Positions 13,161 to 25,840 of a stretch of 64,000 nt of DNA are shown in pieces. Where the stretch lies: assembly GCA_034336665.1 (NCBI GenBank), contig CM067592.1:46963761-47027760 (forward strand). Direction: 5' to 3'. Numbering within the stretch: the stretch's first letter is position 1; each line of letters opens with the position of its first letter. The notes under the pieces are model-generated. The model made no database searches and was not told the DNA's origin. It saw only the letters and a program-made list of their open reading frames with translations. A program made the translations under genes and the position numbers. Source of the DNA: Luscinia megarhynchos. Its lineage: Eukaryota > Chordata > Aves > Passeriformes > Turdidae.

Positions 13161-14633
13161 ACAGACCTGTCATTTTAACAACAGCTTATGAATAATGTCT
13201 AAATTGTAAAAAAAAAAATTTTTTTTTTTTTAGTGCGATGCACATAGTAATTAGTTTTTGGTAGAGACAGTAGTTGCAAACTTCTGCAAGTGTTGACAAA
13301 TTAACTTTTTATGTGGCAAAAGCTTGATTGGGCAGCTTACACCCCTGAGAAGAACTGCTATTCCCTTCAGGCATGATAATAAAACCTGATTTTATTTTTA
13401 ATTGTCAAAAAATCAGCTATTGTTTTGGAGTTACCATAATCCCACCTCTAGAAATGGCTTTAACATTAACAAGACCTTCTGCAAAAGCAAATTATGTAAC
13501 TTACCCTAAAGAACTAAAACAAAAAGCGGAGAGAGATGATCAAGTTTTACCCATTTACTCACTACTCTTTTGTCTAGATCACACTCCTATTCTGACATGC
13601 AAAACTTTTATGCAAAAATTTTATGCCAAATCTACTTATAAGATTAAAGTTTGGGGTTTCAATGTATATCTTTGAGAAATTATTTCCTTCAGCTTCTATC
13701 AGATTGGCTCATTTCTGTTCCTAGAATGTAGAACCATGGCATGGGATAACCTAGCTAAAACAATTTAACTGGAACTGATAAATTTTGTTTAAAGAGACCC
13801 ACACAATATACGGGAAAGGCTATATTACAAAGACAGTTGGACACTGATGACATTCAATTAATTTTCATGTTAATTCCAGACAACACCTTTTCTTTACTTG
13901 GACATAAGACTCCATTGAAGACTCAGGAACCTGACAAGGAAGGATTTGCTCTGGTGAATCTAAGCAAGACCAAAGTGATGTTGGAAAGAGTTTAAAGTAA
14001 AACTCAGATTTCTTCTCTTCTCTTGTTAGACAACTGATGCAGAGAACTTTGGTTCAGAAACACACTAATGTTTCCATTGTACAAGATTAGTGAACTGCTC
14101 TGCTGATTCCACTGAGCAGTACTGACATTGAGATGAGCTAAGATGAAAAGACAGTATTAGCATAGTACAAAATAAACAAAGTATAAAATTACAAAGTATA
14201 AAATAAACTACCAATACAGAGATTTTCCTAATTTGGGTTTTTCAAGGTAATGTTTTTCAATACAGTCTGATAAACTGAAATGGGGGAGACTTAAAAAACA
14301 AAATAAGATTATTAACAAGGATATGGTTTGCAAATTACTCTAGATGTCTGGAAAAGATGAAACAAAACCTGCATTTGGAGTCACTGAAATCCTCAAACAT
14401 AAAAAATGCATCTGATGTTATTCAGAGTGAATACCAATTTAATCACATTCTGTAAGCTGGATAAATAGCAAGGAGTGTATGTCAACAAAATTTCTACATG
14501 GAAGAGTATCCTCTATATAAGTTTGAAAGAAAGTAGACCCAAAGAAAATAAGGGTTGTGGGAAGCTAACAATGAAAGAAACTTATCTCCTCAAAACAAAT
14601 ATTTTTCTTTTAAATAGAAATTATATAAAAATA
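13161..14633. other. Unique AT-rich noncoding sequence
   Basis: Contains an A9/T12 run at about 13209-13231. No recognised repeat or exon. Confidence 0.5.
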
Positions 14634-14743
14634 GTTTCAGCTATTCATGGCTAGAAGAAATAATTTTCTGTGATTGTTCTGTTGTAATATAATTTCTATT
14701 TTCTATTTCTAAATTATTTCTTCTAGCCATGAATAGCTGAAAC
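14634..14743. repeat. Long perfect inverted repeat (33-bp arms, 44-bp spacer)
   Basis: The left arm 14634-14666 and right arm 14711-14743 are exact reverse complements over 33 bp, centred on AGCTATTCATGGCTAGAAGA and its complement. Pairing continues outward for roughly another 11 bp per side with a few mismatches (A-C at 14633/14744 and 14628/14749). The spacer 14667-14710 is AT-rich. A transcript of either strand would fold into a long hairpin. It could be a fold-back mutation product, a small inverted-repeat transposon remnant or a small-RNA precursor. I see no recognised terminal motif or target-site duplication, so function is open. Confidence 0.9.
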
Positions 14744-17700
14744 CATTTCTATCTGTCATAATATTTCTCCTTGCTGAAGCCATAGGTTTGGGATCAATGT
14801 ATATCAGAAAGACAGCCTATATATTTTTTGTAGAAAAGGTATTTTTTAAAAGGGATTGAGATATAACTAGCACAGATGTCAAAATAATACTTTAAGGAAA
14901 ATACAGTAAGCTACTCATTCATCATTTTTACACAGGGACTGCCAAATATTCTGCCTTTCTCTTTCTAATTCCCAGATACACATTTACACAGCAATGAATG
15001 TATATTTCAACTCTCTTCAGAAAATCAAAAGAAAAATACATAATAATTACAAGAAATTATTATTCTCAGCAGCATAAATCTTAATAAATAAAGGGTTTTG
15101 ACTAAAAGTGGGGATGCAAGAAACAGAAATTAGGCATGATATAAGAAAAGCTGTGTACTATATTATCCTTGCTAAAATATATTGTATCATTGTAAAAGTG
15201 AGTGGAATGATGCTTTTGAAATGGATTAAGTAAACTATTGATTTGTTTCAAGTACACTGGGGTATGGATGTCCAAGCTGAAATAATTTATATGTACTGTT
15301 ATCCCAAGAAATGAATTGGCTTGAAGTAGAAAACCAAGTACAAAGGTAGACAGCAAAAGCACTTTTCTGCATCTGGGGTTATCAAATCCTTGTGGAAAAA
15401 CCAGCTCCCCCCAGCCTAGGCACCTGTATGCAACGGGGCACTTATACACCCCTCACACCTGCAAACTACTGCTGCAGTTTCAAATACCACTGCAGGTGAG
15501 TCTGCATTACTCTAAGTAAACAGTAAACTAGATATTGGTGGACCTGACTGTCAATATTACATTACAATTTTGTCTGTATTTATTACCATTATGTTCTTTC
15601 TATTTGAATCAATGTTGTGAATGATTGATATTTTGGGGACAAATCACAGCTTCTATTCCTCAGCCTGTTATTTAAAAAAGTAAGTAGGAAAAATAAACTG
15701 AAGTTTTTGCTTTTATGGCCTCCTACAAGACCCAGGAACAGCTTCTTGTCTTGGCTGTTCACCTGAAATAGTAAACCAGAATACTTTTGCATGGTCATTG
15801 CTGCTCCAGATTTAACATTTGGTGACATGGCCTCACATTCTCAGATGATCTTCATCAAAAGAATTAGGTTGCTGCTTTTTTTTTCTGAGATTTGTCAAAT
15901 GGATGAGAAGTTTGTGTGAAAACACTTGAGCTTTATCACAATAACGTGATGTGCAGTGGGGTAGAAGGCAGTTTGTATTTATTATCTAGGTAGCTCATAA
16001 TATTTAGTCATACTAATTTTGTATTGTTTAGAGGATAGAATGCATGGCTCTATTTTATGGACAAGCACTCGTTTAAAAGTCATATTATTACTTCTACTTT
16101 TGTTCATAATTATTACATTATCTGGCCTGGAAGTGGTCTCTTCTGCTCAGACCCAGTATCAAATAGAACTGAAAATCTTACATTTTACTAATACATAGAA
16201 ATTAAAAGTAGAAAGATCAAAAAGAATTGAATATACTATCCAGGCTAAGATTATTATGTATGACAAAACATTACTTAACCAATAAATGGAGCTGCACTTT
16301 CTTTGTAAGCCCACTCATTTGTTTATTTCACCTTAACTATGTCAATGTAAGATATGTTAAACATTATTTGTTTATTATTCTGAGATGGTATATTTTTACT
16401 AGGCAAAGAAACCATTTGTTGTTAAAATAATGATGACTTTATTATGCTAATAAACAGCATTTGTGACCTTTACATCTGCTTAACTTTATACTTATCCAGA
16501 ACTTTTTTCTCTTTTTTTCTTCATTCTTTGGTAAAATTGACTGCTAAAATATCTTTCCGAACATATAACTATTATAGTGTTTAAATCAATTAAACAAAAT
16601 AATCTAAACCATGGTAAAAAAAAATACTGCGTTGAAAGCTAGCAGTAACTCATAACATTTTAAAGTTTTAAGTAAAGAAAAGAAAAAAATTAATCAAGGG
16701 AATAAGGGACCCAGTTTCTTGTGACTCATCACTTGGCTGCCTAAATCTAAGAGCTTTTTGAAAGGGAGGGCTCATTACTGACAAATTATTTCAGATTAAC
16801 TATTCCTTTTGAACTTCAGTGCCACTCTCAGATATATTTACAGTGTCTGATGAAACACAGGCCTGGCAGTAGGCTAAATGCTGCCCTGATTTTTTTGTTT
16901 TGTGTGGTAGTGAACCCATTTCTAGCTTGATAATTGGTTAGCATTAATGATGGCAAAGAACTGTTGCTGGTGGGGAGGAGTTAGCATTTCTGTGTCTAGT
17001 TTTCCTGAAGTATCTCCAGAATACTGGAGATACCCTTGGGGATACTAGTAGTAATGCTTCTCTTTTCTTCCTAGTGGATTTCATGGCACGACAGCCATGA
17101 GCTGAGGGTTTTCTGTACCTTGGGTTTGCTGCAGCCAGATTGCTCTGAAGGCAGTTTGACCGAAGGCATTCTGCCTCTATCTTTACTGCCTTTGTCATTT
17201 CACTCCGATAAAAAGATTTTTTTGACCTGTGTTGGCCTCAGCTAAGAATGGTGGGTTATATGGGGATCGTCTTGACTTTCTCTGCTCTGAGACAACTATG
17301 TCAAAGTGAAAGGCATAATTGACATTATCTTATGTTACTTGAGTTTACCTATTTCTCCAACTCACTGCCTGTATCCTTTAAAAAAACCTCTTATGTAAGC
17401 ATAAAAAGTCTCCTATTCTCAGGATCCCATCATAGACTGACTGCATCATGACTCTCTAGTACTGCAGGAGTTTGGCAGTTTTGTAACATTATAAGGTATC
17501 CAAGAAAGGTGGACCTTCTGCTGTCCTAGGATTAACTTCTCAGCTCTTTTCTGTGGACAACCACAGCCTTCCTTCCACCAGAGTAACATGCAGGAAGGAA
17601 AGACTGATGCCCACTTGAGGCTCACTTTGGCATGAACCCAAGACTCAACAGTGGTTTGAACCCTGTCACAAAAGTTGATTTGTTTCTCTACACCTTTCAA

Positions 17701-20700
17701 TTCAGATTTGAAAATTTGAAATTAATTAGTGTTATTAAAAGCTGAAGAATATGTATTGGTTAATTATTACAAGTCAAACAGAACATCATGTGCTTTCCAT
17801 GTACCTGGTAAGAATTTTTACTGTTTAATTAAAAAAACCCCTGAGTTTCTCTGACACATGACAGATGAGGAGAAACAATGAATAACTTTGGGATGAGGGA
17901 ATAGGTGAGAAAATCCCAGATAATGCTTCAGGCAGTTGTACTGTGGTTTATGTTTGATGATCATTGCTGCCAATTTACTTGAGAAAATGTCAACTCCTAA
18001 ACTTAGGATGACAATTAGGATAAAAAAACCCCAAAAGTTTTCCCTGAATATTTCAAACTGCTTAAAAAAAATAAAAAAGTCAATATTAACAAATTTCTGT
18101 AACATCATGCAAGATAGAATTACAAGCATATTTTGAAACATAAATTTTTCAGTACCTTGAGAGAGTATTAAAAAAGGCAGAGGTAAAAGATATTCAAAGG
18201 ACTTCACAAAAAAAAAAGTTACTTTGATTTTTGTTTCTAGTTCCAAGATGACATATTGGTATCTGCTAGGGATCTGATTCAGAAAATTCCTTTGATGAGA
18301 GTATAATTTAAGTAAGACAAGTAGTTCTGTTCTCCAGGTAACTGCTTATGCATGCACAAGGTTGAAGATTTGGGTTTAGTAGTTGTGGTTCATTCTCTAT
18401 TTCTTTTTTCTATTTTTAATAACACATTTTACTAAAAAATGAACTTATGACACATCTTCCATGGCAGTTTTTGGGGGACGCAGTAATAAAAAACCAATAT
18501 ATGGTCAAATTTGATTTTAGGGATGTCACATTTTGGAGACTGTAGGAAATAAGATTCTGTTTTTCCCAAACCTACAGTCTACTGGATCTGATGCCCATTA
18601 TCTTGAGCTTCTCGTGTTTCAGGGTTTCAGATCAAGAGAAGAAGAATCAATGTGCAAGATGGACTGTGAAGTCTAGGACTGTAGAATAACAACTGTGAGT
18701 TAGATTTAGAAAGTGGCTTTAGCGATCTCTTACAGATTTATGATAACATTACTGAACTTTCAAGAAAGCGACTCAAGTCTTGATTTTTTAGAGTGTAAGA
18801 AAAAGAGGCGATGACAGGAGACAAGAAGCAAGAAGCCAATAAATAGGCTCAAGAACATAAATAGATGTGTCTACTAAATGAAAATATGTTTCACGTTAGA
18901 AGGGATTAAGATGCTTGTAAAAGTGACAGGTAGAATTGGGAATTAGGTTAGTAGTTACAATGTGACATAGTTCAGTAGGAATGATTTCCTATATCTTTTT
19001 CTATCAAAAAAATTACATTTACTTGATGACTTTCACGTACAAAGTATTTTCACTAATCCTCAGACAAGTTATTTCATTGGTTTCAGTTTCATTCATAATC
19101 AAGACCTAATGGAGTTATACAATCCTGTTTAGAGAAAGTCCTAAAGTCTTAAGAACCTTGAATTCTATACTAATTCAGTAAAATTAGTGAACATACACTT
19201 TAAAGAACTGTTTGTTATATTGTAAAAGAGCATTATGAAAAGAAGCACATGCAGACCTAATTTCTACACTACTTGAATGCTTCTCCCATGCATATTTAGG
19301 GGCCTTATAATTACTTTCAACGTTAGTTACTCGTATTTGGTGAAGACAGAAAGACGCTATAGAAATCTGGTGTTTGCCTGGTTGGTTTGGTTGTTTATTC
19401 TGATTGAGGGTTTTTTCTTTTTTTCCTTTTTTTTACCCCTTTTTTTGGTTTGTTTGTTTGTTTGTTTGGCTTTTTATCCTTTATTTTAATTATGTTCTCT
19501 GCTGTGGAAATTCTTCCCCTGTCGGTTGCCCAAAGCATAACAACCATTGGTGATTTCAGACAAATGGCTTATCTTTGCATGAATAACACTAACAAAACCA
19601 TGATAGTTTGAAAAAAATCTTTCACTTGACAACTCAGCCTTTCACAGTACTCTGTATTTTCAATCTGTCTCTCCTGAAATTTTGTCTCCCTCTTTATGTA
19701 TCCATATCCTAATTTTCCCATCTCATTGTGAACCCTCAGCAGTTCCTTACTGCATGTGCAGACCCAGCAGCAGCTGTGTAGCCGTTCACAGTAAATTTCT
19801 CTGTCTTACAATAAGAGGGAGATGGTTAGACAATATGATTGCTACTGAGAGCAATAACTTAATTGGTGGCTGTTTTACTGCAAAAGCTCTGCTTCACTTT
19901 GTTCTGAATTTTGTCTTTTATATCCAAAAGCATGGCCTCACAGTCAATGGCCCAAATACTATATGATGTGTGTGCAAATAACATGTTGAGCAAAACTAGT
20001 AGGCAAATTAATTCAGCACTATACTGAAAGGGAATAAAACCAGATGAGTTATTTGACAACTGTATTGCTTGAAAAGCTACCTAAGTAACAGAAACCTTTT
20101 AACCTGCTGACAGTAAAACACTTGTGCTTTTGCTGGCTGATCAGTAACTGAACACAATCTCATGCTGTAATTTGCAATGGCACAGCTGCAATGGACAAGC
20201 CTCTATAAAGCTTTTTGGTCAGGATATTGGCAAAGAGATGGTGCTGAAATTTTGATACAGCTTTGTGCATTTCCTACAAAAGCATTACCATTATATCATA
20301 TTGACAGTGGAAACCTTAGTGCTGTAACTTATCAAGTCAGAAAATCTTTTCTGGACTGACTTCATTAGGTGAAGTTTGGTTTAAACTAATTTGTTTAGTT
20401 TTGCCATTTCAGTTGGGAAATTCTCACTTGATCTCTTTGCTAACTTGGAGAATACTTTCATGACACTTCAAATCACCTCACAACAACAACTGGCATTAAA
20501 TACAACTAAATTCAGAGTCCTACATTTAATTGGAAACTCTAACAGATTCAGCTTTGCAATTTTTGTAACCAGGACCATGAGCCACCACAACTCTGCCTAA
20601 AATGAATGGCATTTCTGAGAAGTGGGGTTTAACTACATGTGATACTCGGATTGTAATAACTCACCTTTCTTTAACTTTTATTGTCATTGTACCACAAATT

Positions 20701-22662
20701 GCCATACCTGCTAAATTTAGAGATGGAAATACTTACTCTTTGTAACAACGTCCAGCTCCAAAATAGATTTTCAGGTAGGAACAGTGGCTACTGTTTGGCT
20801 GGGAAATTTAGTTGACTTTATTGTGGATGCAGGGTAAACTACTCCAAACAGAACTTTTTTGGATGGGCTTGCATCTCAAAAATATGCACTCCTACTTGCA
20901 AAAGAAGTTTCTGTTTCCCCACTCCATGCTGACGTAAACTTTAATAGGATTATGTGCAAAATGATAACAGTTTTTTGATTGGAAGAAGTTAAGATTCTTT
21001 CAGGTGGAGGAGTAGGAAGGGCAGGCTAACCCTTTGCCATAGTTTCCACACTGCACTGCAAAATTCCACTTGCAAGCATACTCATCCTATGTGCATTATG
21101 GAAATTCCTGATGGAAATAATTTTCTCCTCTATATTTGAAAGCTACCAAATCCCTTCTAAGTAAAACTCAAATTCAGCTGTGAAAAGTGACTTGTTTTTG
21201 AACAACAAATTTATTCATGCCCATAGTTCAGAGCTGTAAAGAAATATGTATATTTTCATGCTTATTTTAGTGAAGACTACTTGCAAATGGCTTCACTCAC
21301 TTTTTTTCTGTGTTGTTTTGTCCCAGATGAACACAAAATATTTCATATTTCAGTCACCAATAATATTGATAAACTTTTACCGCAAAAGTAATCATAAAAA
21401 CTAGCATTTCTACACTCATATCTATCACACCTCTAATATTAACTATTTTACCCTTGGGGAAATACAGCTAATACAGTTGTATATTTCTTCATTTCTCTCT
21501 ATTTCAGATGCATGATCAGCTACAATTTAAATCTGATGTGTTAATTAAAAACATAAAAGAAAATACCAATGGTTTCAAAATATGATTATTACTAAAAGCT
21601 TCCCTTGGAAAGATTTTTTTCCCTATACCCACATGAATCTAGTGGCTAATCTCAGCTGATGAAAATAAGTCTCTGTAATAGTGTTGATCTTTCACAGTCT
21701 CTGAATCCTAAGCAGCCTCATACTATTTTTTAATACATTCTGTATATTTAAAGCTATATATTTACACACAGGTTATATAGTAGTCTGCTATACTTACCTA
21801 AATTAAAGTCTTTGCTGTTCCTTTGCTTTTTTGTTCCTATAGCCCATATTAGTGTTGTACTTCATCATATATATATACATGCATATATAAATATAAAACT
21901 CTGCTTTTCTAGGGAATCATATAAAGGGAAAAAATTTCACAAATCCTGTACATGTAGGATTTAATCTGTGAACAAGGCACCAATAATCAAGATGGTTTTC
22001 TTTATTAATTTGTGTGTACTGTTGTTTGCTTTAAAGAGATTTGAAGAATTTTGTGTGGAGAAAGGTCCACAGTTTCTGCTCATCTCCATAATTCCTGCAT
22101 AAATGGCAATGGTTCTTGATGAGTTGTATTTGTTCCTAGAGGCATCCTTCGGTCAGAAGAACAAATATGGTTAAGCACAGATGATGAAATAAAAACCTAT
22201 ATCTGAAGTAAGAACTAGGAGACTCTGGTTAAGCCACAGCAGAAGTTATGGTTTAAAATACATTAATAAAGAAACAACACCATGACAAGCAAAAATACCA
22301 GATCCTTCTTCCCACTGTTGCTAGGAACTGCAATAAATGTAGGTGTCATCAGGGGATGACTCTTTTTGTCTTTCACTGTCTGCATCTTGCTGCAGCCTGG
22401 TGTATTCAACCAGGCCTCCAAAATGCTGAGGAGACCACAAGGGAAGACAGCTGCCCCTCCTGAGGACTGAAGGAGGAAGACATAAACATGACCTTGGCAA
22501 CTGACACAGATATGCCTAATATTCATGCTGAGAATGCAAAAATGGGCCCAGCTTTTTTTCCTTGACCAATGTAATAGACATAGTAATTATTTTTCAGCAA
22601 AAACAAGAGACCAAGAAAAGCTAATCTGCTCCCTGGCCACCCTCTGAGCACTTCTGGCCTTC
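14744..22662. other. Unique AT-rich noncoding sequence
   Basis: About 7.9 kb without a recognised transposon or convincing gene. It contains a 10-bp perfect hairpin (17010-17033), a T/G-rich stretch with four TTTG units (about 19406-19480) and an AT dinucleotide-rich patch (about 21866-21900). Open frames up to 142 codons on the minus strand (about 17.8-18.2 kb) are low-complexity hydrophobic readings of AT-rich DNA. Confidence 0.5.
17010..17033. repeat. Short perfect hairpin
   Basis: GTATCTCCAG at 17010-17019 and its exact complement at 17024-17033 are separated by a 4-nt loop. No flanking T-run or gene suggests a terminator role, and in vertebrate DNA this may be chance. Confidence 0.8.
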
Positions 22663-22667
22663 CCCTA
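22663..22667. repeat. Target-site duplication, left copy (LTR 1)
   Basis: CCCTA immediately left of the LTR, matched exactly at 23993-23997. Confidence 0.85.
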
Positions 22668-22779
22668 TGTCACAGTGTGACTTGGGTTTGCCAATTTTAA
22701 TATATTTAGTTTCCTTTAGAGACAGGATTCAGGAGCAGAGACAAGGCAGGCTTAAAACTTAAAAGGGTGTAAGATGAAA

Positions 22780-22785
22780 TTTATT
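22780..22785 (-). promoter_or_regulatory. Putative LTR polyadenylation signal
   Basis: AATAAA on the minus strand, conserved at the same relative position in the second LTR copy (38781-38776). This is the main evidence for LTR orientation. Confidence 0.6.
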
Positions 22786-23515
22786 AATAACACAAAAAAG
22801 AATTTAGAATAAGATTTCTACATTATTCCCTCCTCCCTTCATTCCACATTTCTTAACAACAACATACAGAAAACACTTCAGTCAATTATCCATCCAAATA
22901 ATCATTTCAGTTCACTCTAGAGAGAAAAGTCCTTTTTTTGGCTTTAGATTTAGGGGATGTTTCCACTCTCACAATTTGCATCACCTGGACCTGAAAACTG
23001 TGATTTCCTCCCATTCCCACAGTCCTTCCAGAGCTGTGTTATGGGTTACGATGCACACATGGGGTACTACTTTTAAAGGCAGGCTGCTGAAAAACAAAGT
23101 TTTCTTCATCTCCTTCTCTATCTGTTCATATTCCAGTCCCAGAACAGAAAGAACTCCATTTCCCCAAGGCAAAAAGTCATCTTCTCAAGCACCCCAAACC
23201 TCCCCAAGCATATTTCACAGTTTAAAGGAATTTTAGTGAAGTCACAATCCCCTTATCGCCCCACAAAAAAGTTTTCAGCTACTTATCAGTTGCATCTTAT
23301 CCATGTCTTCCCCTCAGGAACTTTACGTTCATTCCGCTGACTTCTGTAGATTCCATGCTTTATTCCTTCTCATTCAGGGGAGCTCAGGAGATCGAGAAAT
23401 CTTATTCAGCTGGAGGCCTCTTCTCTCAGAACAGGGAGGGTGGGGAAGGGAGAGCCTTTGGTGGCTGCCCGATCCCCCGCTCGGCCACGCCGTGTGGAGA
23501 GGAGAGGAGAGGAGA

Positions 23516-23652
23516 GCCGAGCCGAGCCGAGCAGAACCGAGAGCCGAGCCGAGCCGAGCCGAGCAGCCGAACCGAACCGAGAGCCGAGCCGAGGCCGAGC
23601 CGAGCCGAGCCGAGCCGAGCCGAGCCGAGCCGAGGCCGAGCCGAGCCGAGCC
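23516..23652. repeat. (GCCGA)n pentanucleotide array inside LTR copy 1
   Basis: Repeated GCCGA/GCCGAG units with some interruptions (AGAACCGA, GCCGAGG) lie just after several GGAGA units (about 23495-23515). The matching part of the second LTR is GC-rich but is not organised as this array, so the expansion is specific to this copy. It is CpG-dense, forming a small CpG island within the LTR. Overlapping Ser-Arg-Ala-Glu-Pro-type open frames here come from the repeat and are not genes. Confidence 0.9.
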
Positions 23653-23992
23653 GGGGCTGGGCCAGGGGCTCCCCGCAGACCCGGGGCCGGGCCAGACCCG
23701 AGGCCGAGCCCGGAGCTGAGCCAGGGTGCCGGAGCCCCGGCCGGAGGCTACAGCACCTCCAGGGGAGCCGGAAGCCGAAAGAGGCTAGTTAACTTTATCC
23801 AATGTGATTTGTGAAAGTGAAATAACTTTTAATTGTTTTCCCGAGCTGTCCACCACCAAACCAGCTCTCTGATTGGTCCCTGCAGCGCACAGGGGAGCCC
23901 CAAGAGACGGGACAGCCCCTCCTGCTCCCCGGCCTCGTGCTGCTTCCCTCGGGCAGCTCCAGCCCTCCTGCCTTCCATGTGAAACCAGCACA

Positions 23993-23997
23993 CCCTA
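23993..23997. repeat. Target-site duplication, right copy (LTR 1)
   Basis: CCCTA immediately right of the LTR end, identical to 22663-22667. Confidence 0.85.
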
Positions 23998-24689
23998 GCA
24001 GAATTGCTCCCTGCGAAGAGTTTTCCTCTTTGCTCCTTATTTTCCCTCCAGTCAATGGTTCCCTGGCTCTCAGTACACCGTGTTTCTCAAATGTCATAAC
24101 TTAATTTTATTCTTCTTTCTTTTCTTTGATCACAGGTCCTTCCTACAAAATACCTTTCCCTTTTTACACTCTTTCTTTACTTTAGGAACAAACTTCTGCA
24201 TTGGCACCTACTCATCTCATGGGAGGTGGTTATTTTTTACACCAAGAGAGATCAAATGCAGTTTAATTTTATTTTTTCTTTCTTTGTTTATTTCTTTTTT
24301 TTTTTGGACAGAGTGTGTTTCTACTCTTACTTTTGCATGAAAATGTGCACTCATAGTTCTCATGTTCCTGAGTATTTGCAATTATATGGTGCAAAGTCTC
24401 AAAGTAACTCGCAGGTCAAGTTAGCAATAGTTATACGGACTTGGGTCGACTCAGTGCAGACAAAGTGAGGCAGGATAGTCTTCGCTGCCTCATACTTCAA
24501 ATATTAGATTTAAATATATTTGGTTTACTTTGAAAAAATGCTATCAAAATTGTAAGGTTGAGATGATTGTGTAGAAGGAAATCCTGATTGAACAGAAAAA
24601 GTATTGAACAATGTAGGAAACCAAAAAGATGCTTATGAGCTTGCACAGCTCTGTTAGGGCTTGAAAGCTGTCGAGCAAGAGAGACAGAA
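23998..24689. other. Unique noncoding sequence between LTR 1 and CR1
   Basis: T-rich at about 24240-24305. No recognised repeat or exon. Confidence 0.5.
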
Positions 24690-25840
24690 GAAATCTGCTT
24701 ATATCTCTATGAGTGTCTTTCTGGACAAAATGTCCAGCCCACAGCTGGATAAACATGGGCTGGGTGAGCAACTGGCCCATGGATCAGGCATAAATGTTAC
24801 AGTGAATGGGGTGGCATTGTGGTGAACATAGTTATTTATTACAGCATCAGACTGGTGCCCTGTCACTGGTGGGGTTCCACAGGGCTTCAACCTCAGCCCT
24901 GTGCTCTTCAACAACTTCATAAATTACTTGGACAGAGGGCTGGATTGGATACAAAGCAAGTTCACAGATGATACAAAACTGGGAGGAGCTACTGCCTCCC
25001 TTGAAGGCAGGAAGGTCCTGCAGAGATCCCTCAACCCAAGAGGGAGCTGGACAATCGCCAAGCCCATGAAGTTTAACAAGGAAAAGTACTAGATTCTGCA
25101 ACAGGGACAGAGCAACCCCAAATACAGACTAGGGAATGAGATGATCGAGAGCAGTGAAACAGAAACAGACCTGGGGATCCTGCTCAGTGGCAAGTTGAAC
25201 ATGAGCCAGCAGTGCCCTGGCAGCCAGGAGGGCCACCTGTGTCCTGGGGAGCATCAGGCACAGCATCACAGCTGGGCAAGGGAGGGGATTGTCCTGCTCT
25301 GCTCTGAGCTGGGGCAGCCTCACCTCCAGTGCTGGGGGCAGAAATGGGTGACACAATGGAAAAAAATATATTAAACTGTTAAAGAGTGTCCAAAGGTGAG
25401 CAAGAGAGGTGGAAAAGGGCCTTGAGGTGAAGCCATATGTGGACTGGCTGAGGTCACTTGGTCTGTTTAGCCTGGAGAAGAAGAGACTGAGGGGAGACCT
25501 CACTGCAGTTACAACTTCCTTGTGAGGAGAAGAGCAGTGGCAGGCACTGATCTCTTCACTCATGTGACCAGTGACAGGACTTGAGGAAATGGCCTGAGGC
25601 TGAGTCAGGGGAGATTATCAGGAGAAGGTTCTTCACCCAGAGGGTGCTTGGGCACTGGAACAGGCTGCCCAGGGAAGTGGTCACTGCACCAAGCCTGACA
25701 GAGCTCAAGAAGTGTTTGACAATGCTCTCAGGCACATGGTGTCATTCTTTTGGCTGTCCTGTGCAAAAGCAAGAGCTGGATTTGGTGATCCTTGTCAGTC
25801 CCTTCTAACCCAGGATATTTTATGATTCTAAGATTCTAAG
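24690..25840 (+). mobile_element. CR1 LINE, 5'-truncated, with reverse-transcriptase remnant
   Basis: This is the longest CR1 in the window. The translated plus strand between about 24840 and 25380 matches the C-terminal part of the CR1 reverse transcriptase in order: a GVPQG-like turn (here GVPQG, then LSPVLFNNFI), a SKFTDDTKLGGA block, MKFNK and ESSETETDLGILL, then MSQQCPGSQEG. The DD of FTDDTK stands in the position expected for the RT family. Stops and frame changes make it a pseudogene. The 3' UTR follows, with TTCACCCAGAGGGTGCTTGG and CACTGGAACAGGCTGCCCAG, and ends in a TATGATTCTAAGATTCTAAG tail near 25840. No target-site duplication is obvious, as is usual for CR1. The left edge is approximate. 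Confidence 0.94.

Larger units (their letters stand above)
22668..23992 (-). mobile_element. Solo LTR of an endogenous retrovirus, copy 1
   Basis: A 1325-bp block starts TGTCACAGTGTGAC and ends ACCAGCACA on the plus strand, so both strands have the canonical TG...CA ends. It is flanked by exact 5-bp duplications. A closely similar copy lies at 38664-39975. Transcription is inferred to run on the minus strand: an AATAAA lies at 22785-22780 on that strand, about 110 nt from the element end as expected for R/U5, and CCAAT boxes (seen as ATTGG on plus near 23870) lie in the presumed U3. The U3 core is GC- and CpG-rich. No internal gag/pol sequence adjoins it, so it is a solo LTR left by recombination. 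The 5-bp duplication fits ERVL or some ERV1 groups, but I cannot name the family. Confidence 0.88.

Noticed and set aside
23303..23814. Overlapping open frames of 124-145 codons, Ser/Arg/Ala/Glu/Pro-rich
   Set aside because: They fall in the GC-rich (GCCGA)n core of a solo LTR and have no domain.
25129..25563. 144-codon minus-strand open frame
   Set aside because: Antisense of the CR1 element at 24690-25840.
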